Shown: positions 11,745-23,151, counted from the stretch's first letter. The stretch: 64,000 bases of DNA from Petrosia ficiformis (GCA_947044365.1 OX345640.1:7488410-7552409); one strand, 5' to 3'. Numbers and translations are program-made. The notes: a model not told the origin generated them from the sequence alone.

Positions 11745-11965
11745 AATACCCCTCCATCCATCCAACCAGTCGTTCATCCATCTATTCATTCATCTATTCA
11801 TCTATTCATTCATCTATCCATCCATCTATTTATTTATTGATTTTTCGATCAAACAACCATCCACCCATCCACCCATCCATCCATCCATCCATCCACCCAC
11901 CCATCCATCCATCCATCCTTACGTGATCTATCCGTCTATTTACTGTATCTCCCTGTCTATCTGGT
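11745..11965. repeat. Second (CATC)n microsatellite, at the duplication breakpoint
   Basis: CATC-rich tract with no counterpart at this place in the functional gene. It lies between the end of centractin homology (about 11605) and the DDHD exon (11985), so it may mark the fusion point. Confidence 0.85.
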
Positions 11966-11984
11966 TCTCTCTCTCTTTGTACAG

Positions 11985-12406
11985 TTAAACTTAGTTCTCA
12001 GTTATCAGATGATGTCCCTACTGATCTACAAATACCGATAGGAGTATTGAATGGTGGTGACAGAATTGATTATGTGCTTCAGGAAAAACCAATTGAAAAA
12101 CTTAATGAATATATATTTTCATTAAGTAGTCATCTTTGTTACTGGTACGTTTATAAACTAGAATAATATTAGGCTTACCATCATTGGCCAATTTTCAGTT
12201 ATTACAGTAGACTTGTAATTTAGTTATAGTTTAGTTAACTAAAAGTCACAATGCCATGTTGTAGTTATAGTTACTATAGTACTATCTATAGTATAATAAT
12301 TATTATATTTAATATATGTTTCTATACATGCAGGTGATCTGAAGACACAGCCTTGTTTATTCTCAAGCAAATTTACAAAGAGAACAGCACCGAACTAAAT
12401 CATTAA
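11985..12406 (+). pseudogene. Last exons of a DDHD-domain phospholipase
   Basis: Exon 11985-12144 reads [21 protein letters not shown], then [15 protein letters not shown] and SSHLCYW. Exon 12334-12406 reads SEDTALFILKQIYKEN and ends in TAA. This is the C-terminal end of the DDHD domain of DDHD1/DDHD2/SEC23IP-type phospholipases A1 (the family pattern there is CYWESEDT). The join places TGA where the family has E, so the reading frame is interrupted. No other DDHD exons are present upstream. The frame also cannot be continued from centractin exon 8, because that join gives an immediate stop. I call it a transposed or duplicated gene tail. Confidence 0.8.
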
Positions 12407-12695
12407 CAATAATAATATTAATAGTTGTGTTAGCTACTGATTCAATTAATAATTTAGTATTAAGATCAACTATACACTATTATTTCTTTGATTCATTTGA
12501 AACCAAAATTGTTTTTGAGGGCTGTTTTTCAATTTAGCCCATGGTCTACAAAATATTGATGTGTTTCAAATGTATATCATTATATAATATATATAATTAT
12601 ATATACTTAAAATGTAAGCATTAATTCAAATTCATTATTACCCACAAGTGTGTTTTTTTTTTCAAATCGGTTCAGATATCTACACTGATGCTTAC
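12407..12695. other. Non-coding repeat sequence
   Basis: Contains a dispersed repeat (TTTAGCCCATGGTCTAC followed by a TA-rich hairpin), also seen near 17440, 20425 and 24285. It sits where the final exon of the PLPP4/5 gene on the minus strand would be expected. Confidence 0.6.
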
Positions 12696-13327
12696 CTAGA
12701 ATAGCACCAACTAATACATCTGTAAATGGAAAATGAAATAACAACAAAATAAAGATTATGTAATATTTATAACATTCTTTACATGGTAATACACGTTTTG
12801 ATGTCGCACAAGGGTGGGGATCAAAGGTCGAGATTAGATAATGCATGAGCGAACCAAGTGGATTATGTAATGGAGACCTTTATAGTTCCATTAGAGTTGT
12901 TAATGCTCTGTGAAGAATGTCTAGTGTCTATATATCACTTGACATTTTAGTGTTTGGTCGAATTTTCACAGGTAAATGAGTATTAAGTAGTTAATACACT
13001 TTTAAGTGTGGATTCTACTGTTTAAAATCCAATCTGGTGACTCGTATATGAAAACATGATTGGCTCAAAGTCACATGATATCTATTAATTTATATATCAT
13101 TTACGTAATATCACACAACCTTCCCAATGGTGCCTATTATCTTGTAATCTTGATATACCAACAACTGCAGCAGATAGAAGAGAAGCAACAACAACTATAA
13201 CACGCCATGACTGTGTTCTCCCTCCTGTAGTAAAGTATTGCAATTTTCCTGCCAAATACAAACTCAAGAAACCAAATCCAGCAAATATCCTTACATGTTT
13301 AATAACAATAGAAAGATATATAGATAA

Positions 13328-13363
<36 letters not shown>

Positions 13364-14849
13364 TTAGACAAACAGATAGAAAGATAGATAGACAGACAGA
13401 TAGATAGATAGATAGACAAACAGACTGATAAATACATAGATGGATACATAAATACATAAAAAGGTAGATACACAGATAGGTAGACATAGATACACAAATA
13501 GATACATACATAAATAGACAAACAAACAGATAGATAGATAGATAGAAAGAGATATAGATAGATAGATAAATTGATTGATTGGTTGATAAATAGCCATGAA
13601 GAACAGACTGATAAATACTAAGATAGATAGATGGCATACAACATGTACATACATCCTGTGTGTCTACTGGAGAAACTCTTTCTGCCCTCTGAAATAGTAT
13701 CAGGGTCACCAGAACACTGGAAATCAAAAGTGACCTTTCCATCAGGAAAACATCTGTAGAAATAGTCTGGACGAGGTCTAAATAATAATTTAAATTATTG
13801 ATGACTATATATACATTACATGTATGTACATACATGTAACATACAAATGTACATACATGTAACATACACATACAAATGTACATGTACATACATGTACATG
13901 TACATACAAATGTACATACGTGTACATATACATGTAACATAAACATGTACATACATGTACATACAAATGTGCATGTACATACATGTAACGTAAGTATAAT
14001 TATATGAAAATGGTACAGGTAAAAATATTTGAACATTTTTCTGAAGTAATAGTAAATGTTCAGACATGTTTTGTCATGTACATGTATGTACATGTGTATG
14101 TACATGTGCATGTACATTTGTATGTGCATGTACATTTGTATGAACATGTATGTACATGTTTCCCATTCTTTTTTGTGTATGTCAAATTTCAATCCATGAC
14201 TTCATTATTGAGTTACAGTATAATCATATAATAAATAACATTAAACTATACTAAAGTCATCCCATCCTAATTTTGAGGTCATTGTGAATGTGAACAGACT
14301 ATGTATCTAATTTTATGTAATAAACGTACCTGCCAACACAAATCTTAAGGACAGTTATCACAACACCATTTAGTAAACATGATAATGACAATGCTAATGG
14401 AATAATATACCCTTCCACCCACACTTCACAGCGAGGGTAATGTTTTGGTTCACGCTTCAAGTAATTTGTAATTGAAGTACATAATTACGGTACTATATTA
14501 CATTACTATGAAAATCTATCCCTGCCTAGTCAATATAGTACGAGAAATTAATTTCATGCATCTTGTAATCAGGCGCATGAAATAATTAGAGTATATATGG
14601 TACTACACAATAACTTCATGCTGAATTACAAGATGCATAAACTAAATTTCTACTAATCACTAATTTAGTACAGGAAGCTAGGTATCCAGTAATCCTTGAC
14701 CACACCCAACTTAAATTCTGATACATATAGTCTCCTTAGTGAAATATTAATGATATTTACATACCTAAAAGACCTTGTATCAAATCTGTGTGATCATTTG
14801 AGAATATATAATTTATAATAAAAGCTGTAGGGATCAGAGTACAGATTGC
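12696..14849 (-). CDS. PLPP4/5: PLPP4/5-type lipid phosphate phosphatase, partial (copy B)
   Basis: Five minus-strand exons: 14765-14849, 14330-14393, about 13653-13777, 13120-13289 and 12696-12719 (24 nt). In order they read [48 protein letters not shown] with [26 protein letters not shown] with [11 protein letters not shown], and DVLVGAILG. These are the three PAP2 signature regions of PLPP4/5 membrane phosphatases. The catalytic motif usually written SFPS-x-H is SFSSRH here, so its Pro is lost; the last His (HHW) is kept. The 14765-14849 exon is 3 bp shorter than in copy A, in frame. The junction between the third and fourth exons is unclear because a TAGA microsatellite occupies that intron. 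5' exons and the C-terminal exon were not found, so this is probably a decaying or truncated copy. Confidence 0.72.
13312..13640. repeat. (TAGA)n microsatellite
   Basis: Long imperfect TAGA/GATA tract with TACA and CAGA variants, inside an intron of PLPP copy B. It creates a long minus-strand open frame of I/Y/L/S peptide that is not a gene. Confidence 0.95.
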
Positions 14850-16650
14850 CTGTGAAAATAAAGAAGATATATTTGAACACTATCAAGTCTAATGTACATT
14901 ATATATATATATATATATATATATTATACATGTGTATATGTAGTTGATTCTAGTGCAATATGAGACCACCTGAGAATGATGCTCATAGGATGAGATTACT
15001 TTTTGTCCCTGTGCATGTATGCATGCATATGTGTATATATCCATAATGCAGATTATACAAACCAGCTCTACCGACTAAAAAGACACAGGTACGAGTTACA
15101 CATGACTAAACGTGAATTGATAAGGTAATCTTTAAAAACTCATGAACCATAATCAGACTTGGGGCTGATTACAAATTTTTGATTATTGCGATTACAGTTA
15201 AATTAATAAACCTAATTATGATCATTATTACATGTGTAGGTCTGTGATTATGAATATGATTATGATTACCATACATGTACACGCACATTCGTCCATCCAT
15301 CCACACATATTTACATACATACACACACATACATACGTACATACATATATACATGCATACATACCATACATGTACACGTATATCATAATAATTGTAATAA
15401 CTAGCTTAATACAGTCTTCAGTGGTTTTAGATAGGCAACCATATATAGCACTTTCTAAGCATAGTACGTTAGGCTATTTTATCATATCTTGCTTCTGCAA
15501 GTTGAATAAACTAATTATTTCATCGCTGAATTGCAACAAGGTTTTTTAGAGAACGAAGAAAGTCTCCTGCATTAACTACTGCCATCCCTAGTCTGACTTA
15601 GTGACTCACATAAAATGATTAAAATCACATGTCTAATGCAAACTGATAGGATGAAGGAAAGCCACACTCAATTCCGGTTAGGTATGGTCATTGCAAAATT
15701 GATGCAATAGGGAGTGTTTATAATTGTGTGCTGCCAATAGTGAAATATTAGGGACTGGTTGTTTTCCATACACGCTGGATATTAAAGTTATCAAACACAT
15801 CCTCCCTGCATGTAAACATTCACTGGGGTCTTAGTAGTATAGATCTACTTTCATAGTCAAGTTTTGCAACATAATACAAAATGGTGGAGCAACAAATAAC
15901 TTATCATAATCTGTAACACAAGGCAACAATTTTGGCATTTTCAAGTACAAGTCCCATATCTAATTATGATAATTGTTAATTTGTCTATTATTTGATGACA
16001 TTCAGTGTACATGAATTTGATTGGTGTGCAAATTCTCTACATGCTAATTCACATTAGCCTGTATTCTTAACTTTTGGTATTGGAATGTTATCCACAATGA
16101 CTAAGCACATTGACTGAGTGGGAGAAGTACTAACATGCAAACTGTGAATTATGACTAATTTACATGCTATTGTGAAAACATTCCAACACTAAAGGTTAAG
16201 CTGACCTAATCATCAACACATATTTCAAATAGAAATGGTTAAAACAACCAAACTATAACACACTCGTACATGTACAATCAATCCCAATCTCGTTCCTGTG
16301 GAGAACATCTGGCAATAGTGTACAATATTCTGTGGCATGATGATGTTTTCATCATGTGATCAGGGGTGTGTGCAAAGAAGTTAATTGTATCTTTAACATT
16401 TAAAAACAAGATTATACAATAAAAATGCTCAATTCCATATCTATACCGTCATACACTAGGACAAATCACAAGGATTAACTACCAACAGTGGAATTACATC
16501 TTGTTTGGTAGACAATAATAAACAACAGATTTTCCTCTTGACCTTTTAAATAGCTTTTCCCATAACTCAGTATCAAAGAATTTACTGATAGAAGCCTAGA
16601 AGAAGATCTTAAAGTCAAAATTAATCTTTGAAACATGTGACATCCCCATG
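13700..16650. repeat. Segmental duplication, right copy (partner 1-3090)
   Basis: Direct repeat of the left end of the window. Beyond PLPP copy B, 14850-16650 shows no recognisable coding exon. It includes a TACATG-rich tract (13800-14160) and a TA run near 14900-14925. Homology ends near 16650 at a different sequence from the left copy. Confidence 0.9.
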
Positions 16651-17480
16651 TTAAATATGCCATTGATTGAACTATCAGCAATATGATTGGTATTCCAGCA
16701 TTCCAGAATGAAACGTCATCCTGCCCCTATGCCTTATTATGATATGTACTTCATATCAGTCAATATAGATCAAGATCAAATGAACTGTGAGTTATAAATA
16801 TTATCTAGCAGGAAAAACTAATCAGCATAGAATTGACTGGAAAATGGTGGACTAATCTAAACTGATGATAATAAAGCAGAGAAATTGTGGATAAAGTGAA
16901 CTGTATTGGCCACTCTAAGGTATGCAGACATTCTTCTACGACTAATTTCGAGCTTTTCGATATGTTTAGAAGATATAATTATAAACTATTAGAAAGCCTT
17001 TTTTCAAATTTTTTTTTTGATAACAGACAGATGGACAGAGCTAATCACTTATCCCCTTGATCAGCATACTGCAGGATTCTATAGCGTAAAAACATTCCAA
17101 ACCTAATGAACAATCATCAATCTGTATACTCCAATCTGCTGGACTAAGAATACTTTACTTGATCTTAAGAGATTGTAAATATGTTCTCTCAAAATGAGTA
17201 CAATATTTATCTACAGTATTTTTCTTAATATTCTTTGCTAAACGGAATATGCATAATTAAAGATCAAAAAGGTATACCAACCCTCTATACCATTCTTTAT
17301 TATGGCATGCACTTTATATACTAGTCAATATAGATCAATATCATGAGAAATAAATTACTACTTGACAAGTACTTGTAAACATTAATTTTTGTAGTGTATA
17401 TAATTATATATATATATAATATATAATTACATGTATATAATTATATATATTATATAATGATATATATTTGAAACACAGTC
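16651..17480. repeat. Mosaic of dispersed repeats
   Basis: 16885-17040 recurs at 23395-23545. 17107-17290 is an inverted relative of 3085-3270 and parallels 19590-19700. 17395-17465 is a TA-rich hairpin. No gene recognised. Confidence 0.65.
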
Positions 17481-17499
17481 ATATTTGTAGAGCACTGGC

Positions 17500-17700
17500 T
17501 AAGGTGAAAATTTTTGTGTTTCAGTGAGTTAGCTGCAAGGCTGTCAACTATGATTTTTATCAACTAATTAGTCACTTCAGTATACCACGTGTTCTTGTGT
17601 ATGCAAATTTATATTTTTACACTCCATTGGCTTAAAGGATAACTACGAGAGTAAAAATGGCTATTAGTAGTGTTGGTACTGATGGTTCTGGTATAAATCA
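17500..17700 (+). mobile_element. 5' end fragment of the hAT family
   Basis: Matches the 5' end of hAT copy 2 (21020-21345), starting around CAAGGCTGTC and reaching the short frame ATGGCTATTAGTAGT, then stops. It lacks the 30-bp minisatellite present in copy 2, so it shows the ancestral, unexpanded state. Confidence 0.65.
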
Positions 17701-17764
17701 ATGCTGCTTTCTTGTCTAGCTAGGTAATGTTTACAAGTAGTAATTTATTTATTTTGATATTGAT

Positions 17765-18553
17765 CAATATTGACTAGTATATAAAGTACATGTCATAACA
17801 AAGATTGATAATACAATGTACATGTACTTTTAGCATGTAGTATGGAGATCCCGTAGTAATGACAAACAAGTGCTGACTCTCAAAAATGTGGAGTACAACG
17901 GATGTTATTTGCTATTTATGTACATGTACAAACTACATACAGTAACTACTTTAGAATGAGCTTGTAACATTTCTTGTTTTCGTAGATATTAGAACGGTAT
18001 TACTAATTAAAATAACCAATTCACTGGTTAGTACAGTTGGAAAGAATAGCATAAATTTCATACTGGCTACATACATGATGTTGCTATGACATCATGTGCG
18101 CCAATGTACACTAGTATAAATTAAATTATGTGTTTACAGGTTTCCAAATCTTTTGTTGGCCAAACACTACCAAATACAATCACTATAAATGAATTTTCAG
18201 TATGAAATATGATTAGACAGCAACCTAAGATTATACTTCCATCAACAAATTGATTATAATTAGTGCTATGGCATTAAGAATGTATGAATCCACAATAATC
18301 AATAACCGACTAATTGTTAAATCCTTACAACCAATAAAATAGAATCTTGTTCATATTAAGTGTTCCACCAGCTTGCTTCTTTGATATTACAGAACAACTC
18401 ATAAAATGAGATATTTATGGAAATACTTATAACATTTTTGGCATCAGCAAATTTTTAGCATAATATTTTGAATGCGAATATAAACACTTGTAAAAGCTGC
18501 AAATTCATTTCTTCATAGTTCGATAGTCTATACTCACGTAAGTCACTTATTCA
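17765..18553 (+). promoter_or_regulatory. Upstream repeat and promoter of HEPN-like paralog 2
   Basis: 17765-18385 parallels 8800-9296. 18355-18553 parallels the 200 bp upstream of paralogs 1 and 3. A TATAAA-type motif is at about 18479, 75 bp before the ATG. Confidence 0.5.
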
Positions 18554-19288
18554 ATGGCTTCAAATTCCGAAATTCCTCCTCAGCAAGGGTTACTTACTTT
18601 TAAAGAAAATATTAAAACTTACTGTTCTAAGATTGAAAGTGGTGAAATTTCAGCAGTTCCTGAATTGATTCAGGTAATTAAAGAAATTCATCTAGCTCTG
18701 CAGAGTGATGCTGAAATCGATCTGACTGAACTTAGAGTGATCACCGACTGCTTGGTAAATCTTGTGAGGTGTTTACTGGAACAGCATGGTGAACTACAAG
18801 AAAGTCATGATGAACTACAAGTAAGTATACAGGACCTTGACGACAGAGTAAAAAAGCTGGAAAATCTTGAAGAAATTCTTTTGATCGGTCAAATAGCCTC
18901 AAAAGTAGAAAAAGTATTTGTTGAAGAAATAGTGAATGGTACAAATGTCAGTGACTCATATTTCCTAACTATTGATCAGCTTGATTATGCCCTTTCTGAC
19001 CTTGGCAGGAACTCTCGTCTATATAAAAACATCTTCGAATCAGAGGAAGAAGTTTCCACAGCTAATGACAATTGGGACAGACTGGAATCTACTTTCTGGC
19101 TAGACACTAACTTGTATTGTGCCATTAAATCACTAAAGTTAGATCGAAACAACATGGCACATCCAGGCATGTCTGTTAGAGAGGCACGTGGGCGTTTAGC
19201 TAATTGCAGTAAACGTGATACTGTCTACAGGTTGCTGGATATTCTAGACAGAGCATTTGTTGAAAATATTGAAACTTTTCCAGTTTAA
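18554..19288 (+). CDS. HEPN-like coiled-coil protein, paralog 2
   Basis: Intronless 244-aa frame, MASNSE start, alignable end to end with paralogs 1 and 3. The coiled coil (LLEQHGELQESHDELQ) lies at about residues 85-125 and is followed by the strongly shared block GQIASKVEKVFVEEIVNGTN. The putative HEPN signature is R-N-N-M-A-H-P at residues 198-204, then MSVREARGRL and a terminal helix. The C-terminus is three residues longer (FPV) than in paralog 1. The role is unknown. If it is a HEPN protein it could be an RNA-cleaving or RNA-binding factor, but no partner or operon-like context shows this. The 3' flank (19290-19545) is repeated in inverted orientation at 27160-27370. Confidence 0.72.
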   Translation: MASNSEIPPQQGLLTFKENIKTYCSKIESGEISAVPELIQVIKEIHLALQSDAEIDLTELRVITDCLVNLVRCLLEQHGELQESHDELQVSIQDLDDRVKKLENLEEILLIGQIASKVEKVFVEEIVNGTNVSDSYFLTIDQLDYALSDLGRNSRLYKNIFESEEEVSTANDNWDRLESTFWLDTNLYCAIKSLKLDRNNMAHPGMSVREARGRLANCSKRDTVYRLLDILDRAFVENIETFPV

Positions 19289-19545
19289 AATTACACAAGA
19301 CTTGATGGCGGCTTTTGAAGTATTATCAACTAAACTAATGGATTGGAATTTATGGGTGTTCGGTGGTTATAGTATCATCATTGAATAAAACACTTTATAT
19401 CAATAGATATCTATTTACTGTTATAATAAATAAACACATTCTATAACATAATTATACATGTATAAACAGAAATTTAAGAGTCTGAAGATATTCTCCTATT
19501 CTGTCAATGTGACTAAGCTAATATTGTGCAATATTGCGCTGGATA
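19289..19545. repeat. Inverted repeat, partner 27160-27370
   Basis: The complement of this 3' flank of paralog 2 is found at 27160-27370, including ATGGCGGCTTTTGAAG and the palindromic AATAGATATCTATT. Related shorter pieces are at 5519-5560 and 25640-25760, the latter next to paralog 3. The 3' flanks thus travel with the HEPN-like genes. Confidence 0.75.
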
Positions 19546-19589
19546 TGCATTTTAGGAACATTTAGCTTTGTATATTTTTATATTCTCAA

Positions 19590-20250
19590 ATTGAGTACAA
19601 TATTTATCTATAATAGTTTTCAAAATATTCTTTACTAAAAGGAATATGCATAATTAAAGATCAAAAAGGTACACCAACCCTCTTAAAGCCTTGAAGATAG
19701 AAATGTTTGTGAGTACTATTACCTAATGCAATGGTTCCTACACAGTAAAAAGTAGTAGGCTATTTTAAACTTCAGTTGGTTGAAGGAGTTTCAATGCAAT
19801 TCTAGGCTGATTTGTTTTTTCTGGTAGGTAATATTTACAATTCACAGTTCATTTGATCTTGATCTATATTGACTAGTACAGTATAAAGTACATGTCAAAT
19901 ACATTAATACAATGTAACTATATACGTACCCACTATGTCAACTCCCACAAGATATGTAGAGAAAAAAGTATCCCTATGACTGCTTTGTGATGTCCAGCAT
20001 TCAGTAATCAGTAATCATGGCTAACTTTATGATGCCTGAAACACATTAGCCTATTGTAGTTATTATTTTGATTATCTACTCTGTTTACCTTTTAAAGAAT
20101 CTTGTAGAACTTTAGAAATATATTTCAGGTAGAATAGCTAGTTATTAGTTCCAGTTTCTACATAAGCTACACAGCTTTCTTTTTGCTGGTGTGTAGAGCT
20201 TGAGCGCGCGTTCTTTTACGCGCCACGCCCATTAATTGACCGAGCCCGAT
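19590..20250. repeat. Dispersed repeat and foldback-element fragment
   Basis: 19590-19700 is the 3085-3270 repeat. From about 19965 to 20250 the sequence matches the inner arm of the foldback element at 38105-38746 (CCTATGACTGCTTTG, then TAGTTCCAGTTTCTAC and CATTAATTGACCG) and is inverted relative to 29330-29640. No gene. Confidence 0.65.
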
Positions 20251-20527
20251 TACATGAGATGTACTTAAAATACTAATCAATATAAATCAATATCAAAAGA
20301 AGCATCCACTTGCTCAAAATCATTTAACAATCTCAAAAGGACATCATTGTATAGCTCAACCCTTTTTTTCTGTAATGGAACCTAAGCTACAATTCATGGC
20401 CAATTTGAATTTCAAAATTTTCATCTTAGCCCATGGTCTACAAATATGACTGTGTTTCAAATATATATCATTATATAATATATATATAATTATATAATTA
20501 TATATATATTATATATATACTACAAAA

Positions 20528-20882
20528 ACAGTTTGATTATGTCAACCAATCAGTTGGTTACCTCAATTGCATGCCAATTTAATAATACGCCTTTTCACAC
20601 CATACTGCAGTATTAAGTATTAAGCTGTTGAAAATTTGTGTTCACAACGACCAAGTAAATTAATAGTGGAGGGATGACAGATAGAATGTCAGTAATTATG
20701 TAAACTTATAACTGGGAAGTACTGACATATAAACTGTGAATCATGACTAATTTACATGTTATTGTGAACAACATTCCAACTCCAAAAGTTAAGCTGGCCT
20801 ACTCTTCAACACCTCAATTCAGCAGTAATGGGATATTTGAAATGCAATTGAGGTAACCAACTGATTGGTTGAAATAACAGAG
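20528..20882. mobile_element. Foldback element with CAATCAGTTGGTTACC arms
   Basis: The left arm reads CAACCAATCAGTTGGTTACC and the right arm is its complement ending near 20875, an interval of about 350 bp without coding content. The family recurs at 24370-24460 and 24833-25580. Confidence 0.65.
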
Positions 20883-21019
20883 TACATACATAATTCTTAT
20901 TCAACTTTGTGTTAAATTTATTTTTGTTATCTTTTTGCATATTTGCTATTAGTACAAATTCATGTCAAGAAATAACATGTTTTCACCAGATAATTACAAT
21001 TATACCTCAGAAAGATATT
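20883..21019. other. AT-rich spacer
   Basis: No feature seen other than A/T-rich sequence similar to 24600-24780. Confidence 0.4.
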
Positions 21020-22190
21020 AACTGTGTTTCAGTGCAAGGCTGTCGACTATGATTTTTATCAACTAATTAGTCACTTCAATATACTACGTGTTCTTAGGTA
21101 TGCACACTTATATTTTTGCACTCCCCCACCTTGAACCCGCCCTAAACCCTAAACCCCTTCTTGACCCTGCCCTAGACTCTAAACACCATCTTGACCTCGC
21201 CCTAGACTCTAAACCCCACCTTGACCCTGCCCTAGACCCTAAACCCCACCTTGACCTGGCCCTAGACCCTAAATCCCACCTTGAGCCCCCATTGGCTTAA
21301 AGGATAACCACGAGATTGAAAATGGCTAGTAGTAGTGTTGGTGCTGGTGGTTCCTTGGGATGAAGCACGTGAAAAGATCACCCTGTTGGAAGTTCTTTGA
21401 TAAGTCCTCGATTGAGAACAACGACGACAAACCAAAATCAGTTATTTGTTGCAAGTTATGTAATGATGAACTTACTTTTCACAGAGCAACCACTGTAATG
21501 ATTGAGCATCTTAAAAGAAAATATCCAATCGACATTGAAAAGCGAGTTTGAACCAAACTTACCAAAGTCTAAACAATTGAATTTGGACAGTTTTGGCTCC
21601 AATAACAAGTGTAGTAAGGAAAGAAGTGACTGCATTAACAACCTAATGATGATTGCTTGCGTTATTCATCCCCTCGATATTGTCAATGGGAAAGGATTCA
21701 GAGAAGTGTTTGCCTATCTTGAACCCAGTTACCACATTCCTTCAGATAGGTACTTCATGACTCTAATAGAATGAAAGTATTTGGTAAAGGATGAACTAAC
21801 TGAAATATTACAACAAGAGAGTAGTTTTGTGCTCACAGGAGATATATGGACTAGCATTGCTGTAGATTCGTACCTTACTCTGACATAGCACTACATATCT
21901 ATATCTTGGGAAAGGTGTGGTGCTGTGCTTCGGACAAAACCACTTGATGACCGCCATATTGGTACAAACATTGTGATTTGGATAGAGGAAATGCTGTCCT
22001 CCTATGACATTAGTTTTGATAAAGTTATTGCTTTTGTTTATGATAGTGGTGCTAATATTAATTTGCAGGTCAGCAGCTTCATGATAAATATGGTTGGCAT
22101 ACTGAAGCTTGTGCTGGACACACGATCCAGGTTTGTGTTAAGGCAGGCTTGACTGTTAGGGTGATTGAAGTAGCCGTAAAATAGAATAAA
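21020..22190 (+). pseudogene. hAT-family transposase remnant, copy 2 (5' half)
   Basis: Starts with the same 5' end as 17500. The N-terminal frame begins at an ATG near 21322 (GCTAGTAGTAGTGTTGG) and reaches a stop after about 13 codons, one frame off the BED finger that follows at 21360-21545. The BED block has CCKLC and MIEHL, but the final zinc-ligand His of the usual H-x-K-H-P is Tyr (RKYP). The second block (21556-21774) contains KQLNLDSFGSNNK and FREVFAYLEPSYHIP. The third (about 21790-22070) contains TGDIWTSIAVDSYLTLT and LRTKPLDDRH. The element is truncated near 22180 relative to copy 1. Multiple frameshifts and stops make it inactive. Confidence 0.82.
21120..21292. repeat. 30-bp minisatellite in the 5' part of hAT copy 2
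   Basis: Five to six units of about 30 bp built on CCTTGACCCTGCCCTAGACC plus CTAAACCCCA. They are GC-richer than the surroundings. One frame encodes a 10-aa repeat of the type HLDPALDPKP. The fragment at 17617 has the same flanks (CACTCC then CATTGGCTTAAAGG) with no array, so the tract is an insertion or expansion. Confidence 0.9.
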
Positions 22191-22194
22191 AGTG

Positions 22195-22430
22195 TACTAG
22201 AAAGTCACCAGACACATATCACATGGTGGGGTGCCCTTAGCAACCAGACAGGTTTGTAGATTCTTTCTTTATAGTGGGTAGCACTGTACTCACTTATTCA
22301 ATTGGTTGGTCAAATATATATTGATTAGCATATAAAGTACATGCCATAATAAAGAATGGTAATACAATATACACACATAGAGTATGGAAGTCTCTTAGTA
22401 ATCATTGCTGACTGTAAATACCAGTGGAGT
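22195..22430. repeat. Copy of the 8740-8990 repeat
   Basis: Direct match to 8740-8990 (AGTCACCAGACACATATCAC onward). No gene. Confidence 0.75.
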
Positions 22431-22436
22431 AAACAG

Positions 22437-22505
22437 ATATTGCTAGCTCATTCCAGAGTAATTATGTACGTAGTACATAATTACTCTGGAATGAGCTAGC
22501 AATAT
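22437..22505. repeat. Perfect 33-bp inverted repeat, 3-nt loop
   Basis: Left arm 22437-22469 and right arm 22473-22505 are exact complements around the loop GTA. The arm contains GCTAGCTCATTCCAGAGTAA, which also occurs singly at about 23826. Confidence 0.97.
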
Positions 22506-22509
22506 ATAT

Positions 22510-22652
22510 AGGTTAGATACTGTATTCGAGGTTTCTACATGCAATAGAACTACCGCGGAAACAGTTTTAATTACTGAGGGCGGAGCCCGAAGTAATTAAT
22601 GTTTCCAAGGTAGTTCTATTGCGCGTGGAAACCAAGAATACAGTATCTAAGC
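22510..22652. mobile_element. Foldback MITE-like element
   Basis: The arms TAGATACTGTATTC and GAATACAGTATCTA face each other. Inside them TGCAATAGAACTACC pairs with GGTAGTTCTATTGC, around a GGCGGAGCC core. Confidence 0.8.
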
Positions 22653-22655
22653 AAT

Positions 22656-23151
22656 TTAGATTATAGTTATTACTGTGCATGTGTTGGATAGAAGAAATAA
22701 CAAGAAAGCCATAATTATGGTAAAGGTGATCAATAGCGCGAGTGTTTTGCTCTCGAGGGCAACGCCCACATCTATCTTTTGTCAGCCGTGTAACTTTTGG
22801 ATTTCAAAAAGCTGAAGATTTTAGCTTACTTAGTTGGACAGAAGACCTTTTAAGAAGGCCGTGGATATTAAAACCATTCTTCATCTGTTGGTAAAAAGCA
22901 GCTAGACGAGTGTTTTTACAAATGCAGTAGTCAGCGGTCAACGCCCACACTTTAGCGACTTTCTCAGTCTATCGCTAGTACAAATCAACAGATCCAGCCT
23001 TACAACAAACTTTGCTGCTGTTTGTTGTGTGAAATTCCTATAGCAACACTGCAACAGGTTTACTAATCAATTAAAGTAGGTTTACTATGGGATTTAGAAA
23101 CCTCTAATTGACCAATCAGATTGCAGCATTTTAATGAGCTATAATCTAATT
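22656..23151. mobile_element. Possible non-autonomous element with TTAGATTATAG ends
   Basis: The short end TTAGATTATAG at 22656 is mirrored by CTATAATCTAA at about 23141. The roughly 495-bp interior is non-coding and carries several CAACGCCCAC motifs. The two ends are the only support. Confidence 0.4.

Noticed and set aside
11641..11988. Plus-strand open frames rich in H, P, S, I
   Set aside because: Translation of a CATC microsatellite; the same applies to 10712-10939 and 32031-32660.
11308..12144. Centractin-DDHD fusion protein
   Set aside because: Joining exon 8 to the DDHD exon gives an immediate stop, and exon 6 is already frameshifted.
13299..14192. Long minus-strand open frame (297 codons)
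   Set aside because: It is produced by TAGA and TACATG microsatellites plus PLPP exons read out of frame. The peptide is I/Y/L/S and M/Y/V/H/C low complexity.
21360..22152. Domesticated BED-finger gene
   Set aside because: Frameshifts between blocks, a stop soon after the first ATG and a lost zinc-ligand His show a dead transposase rather than a domesticated gene.
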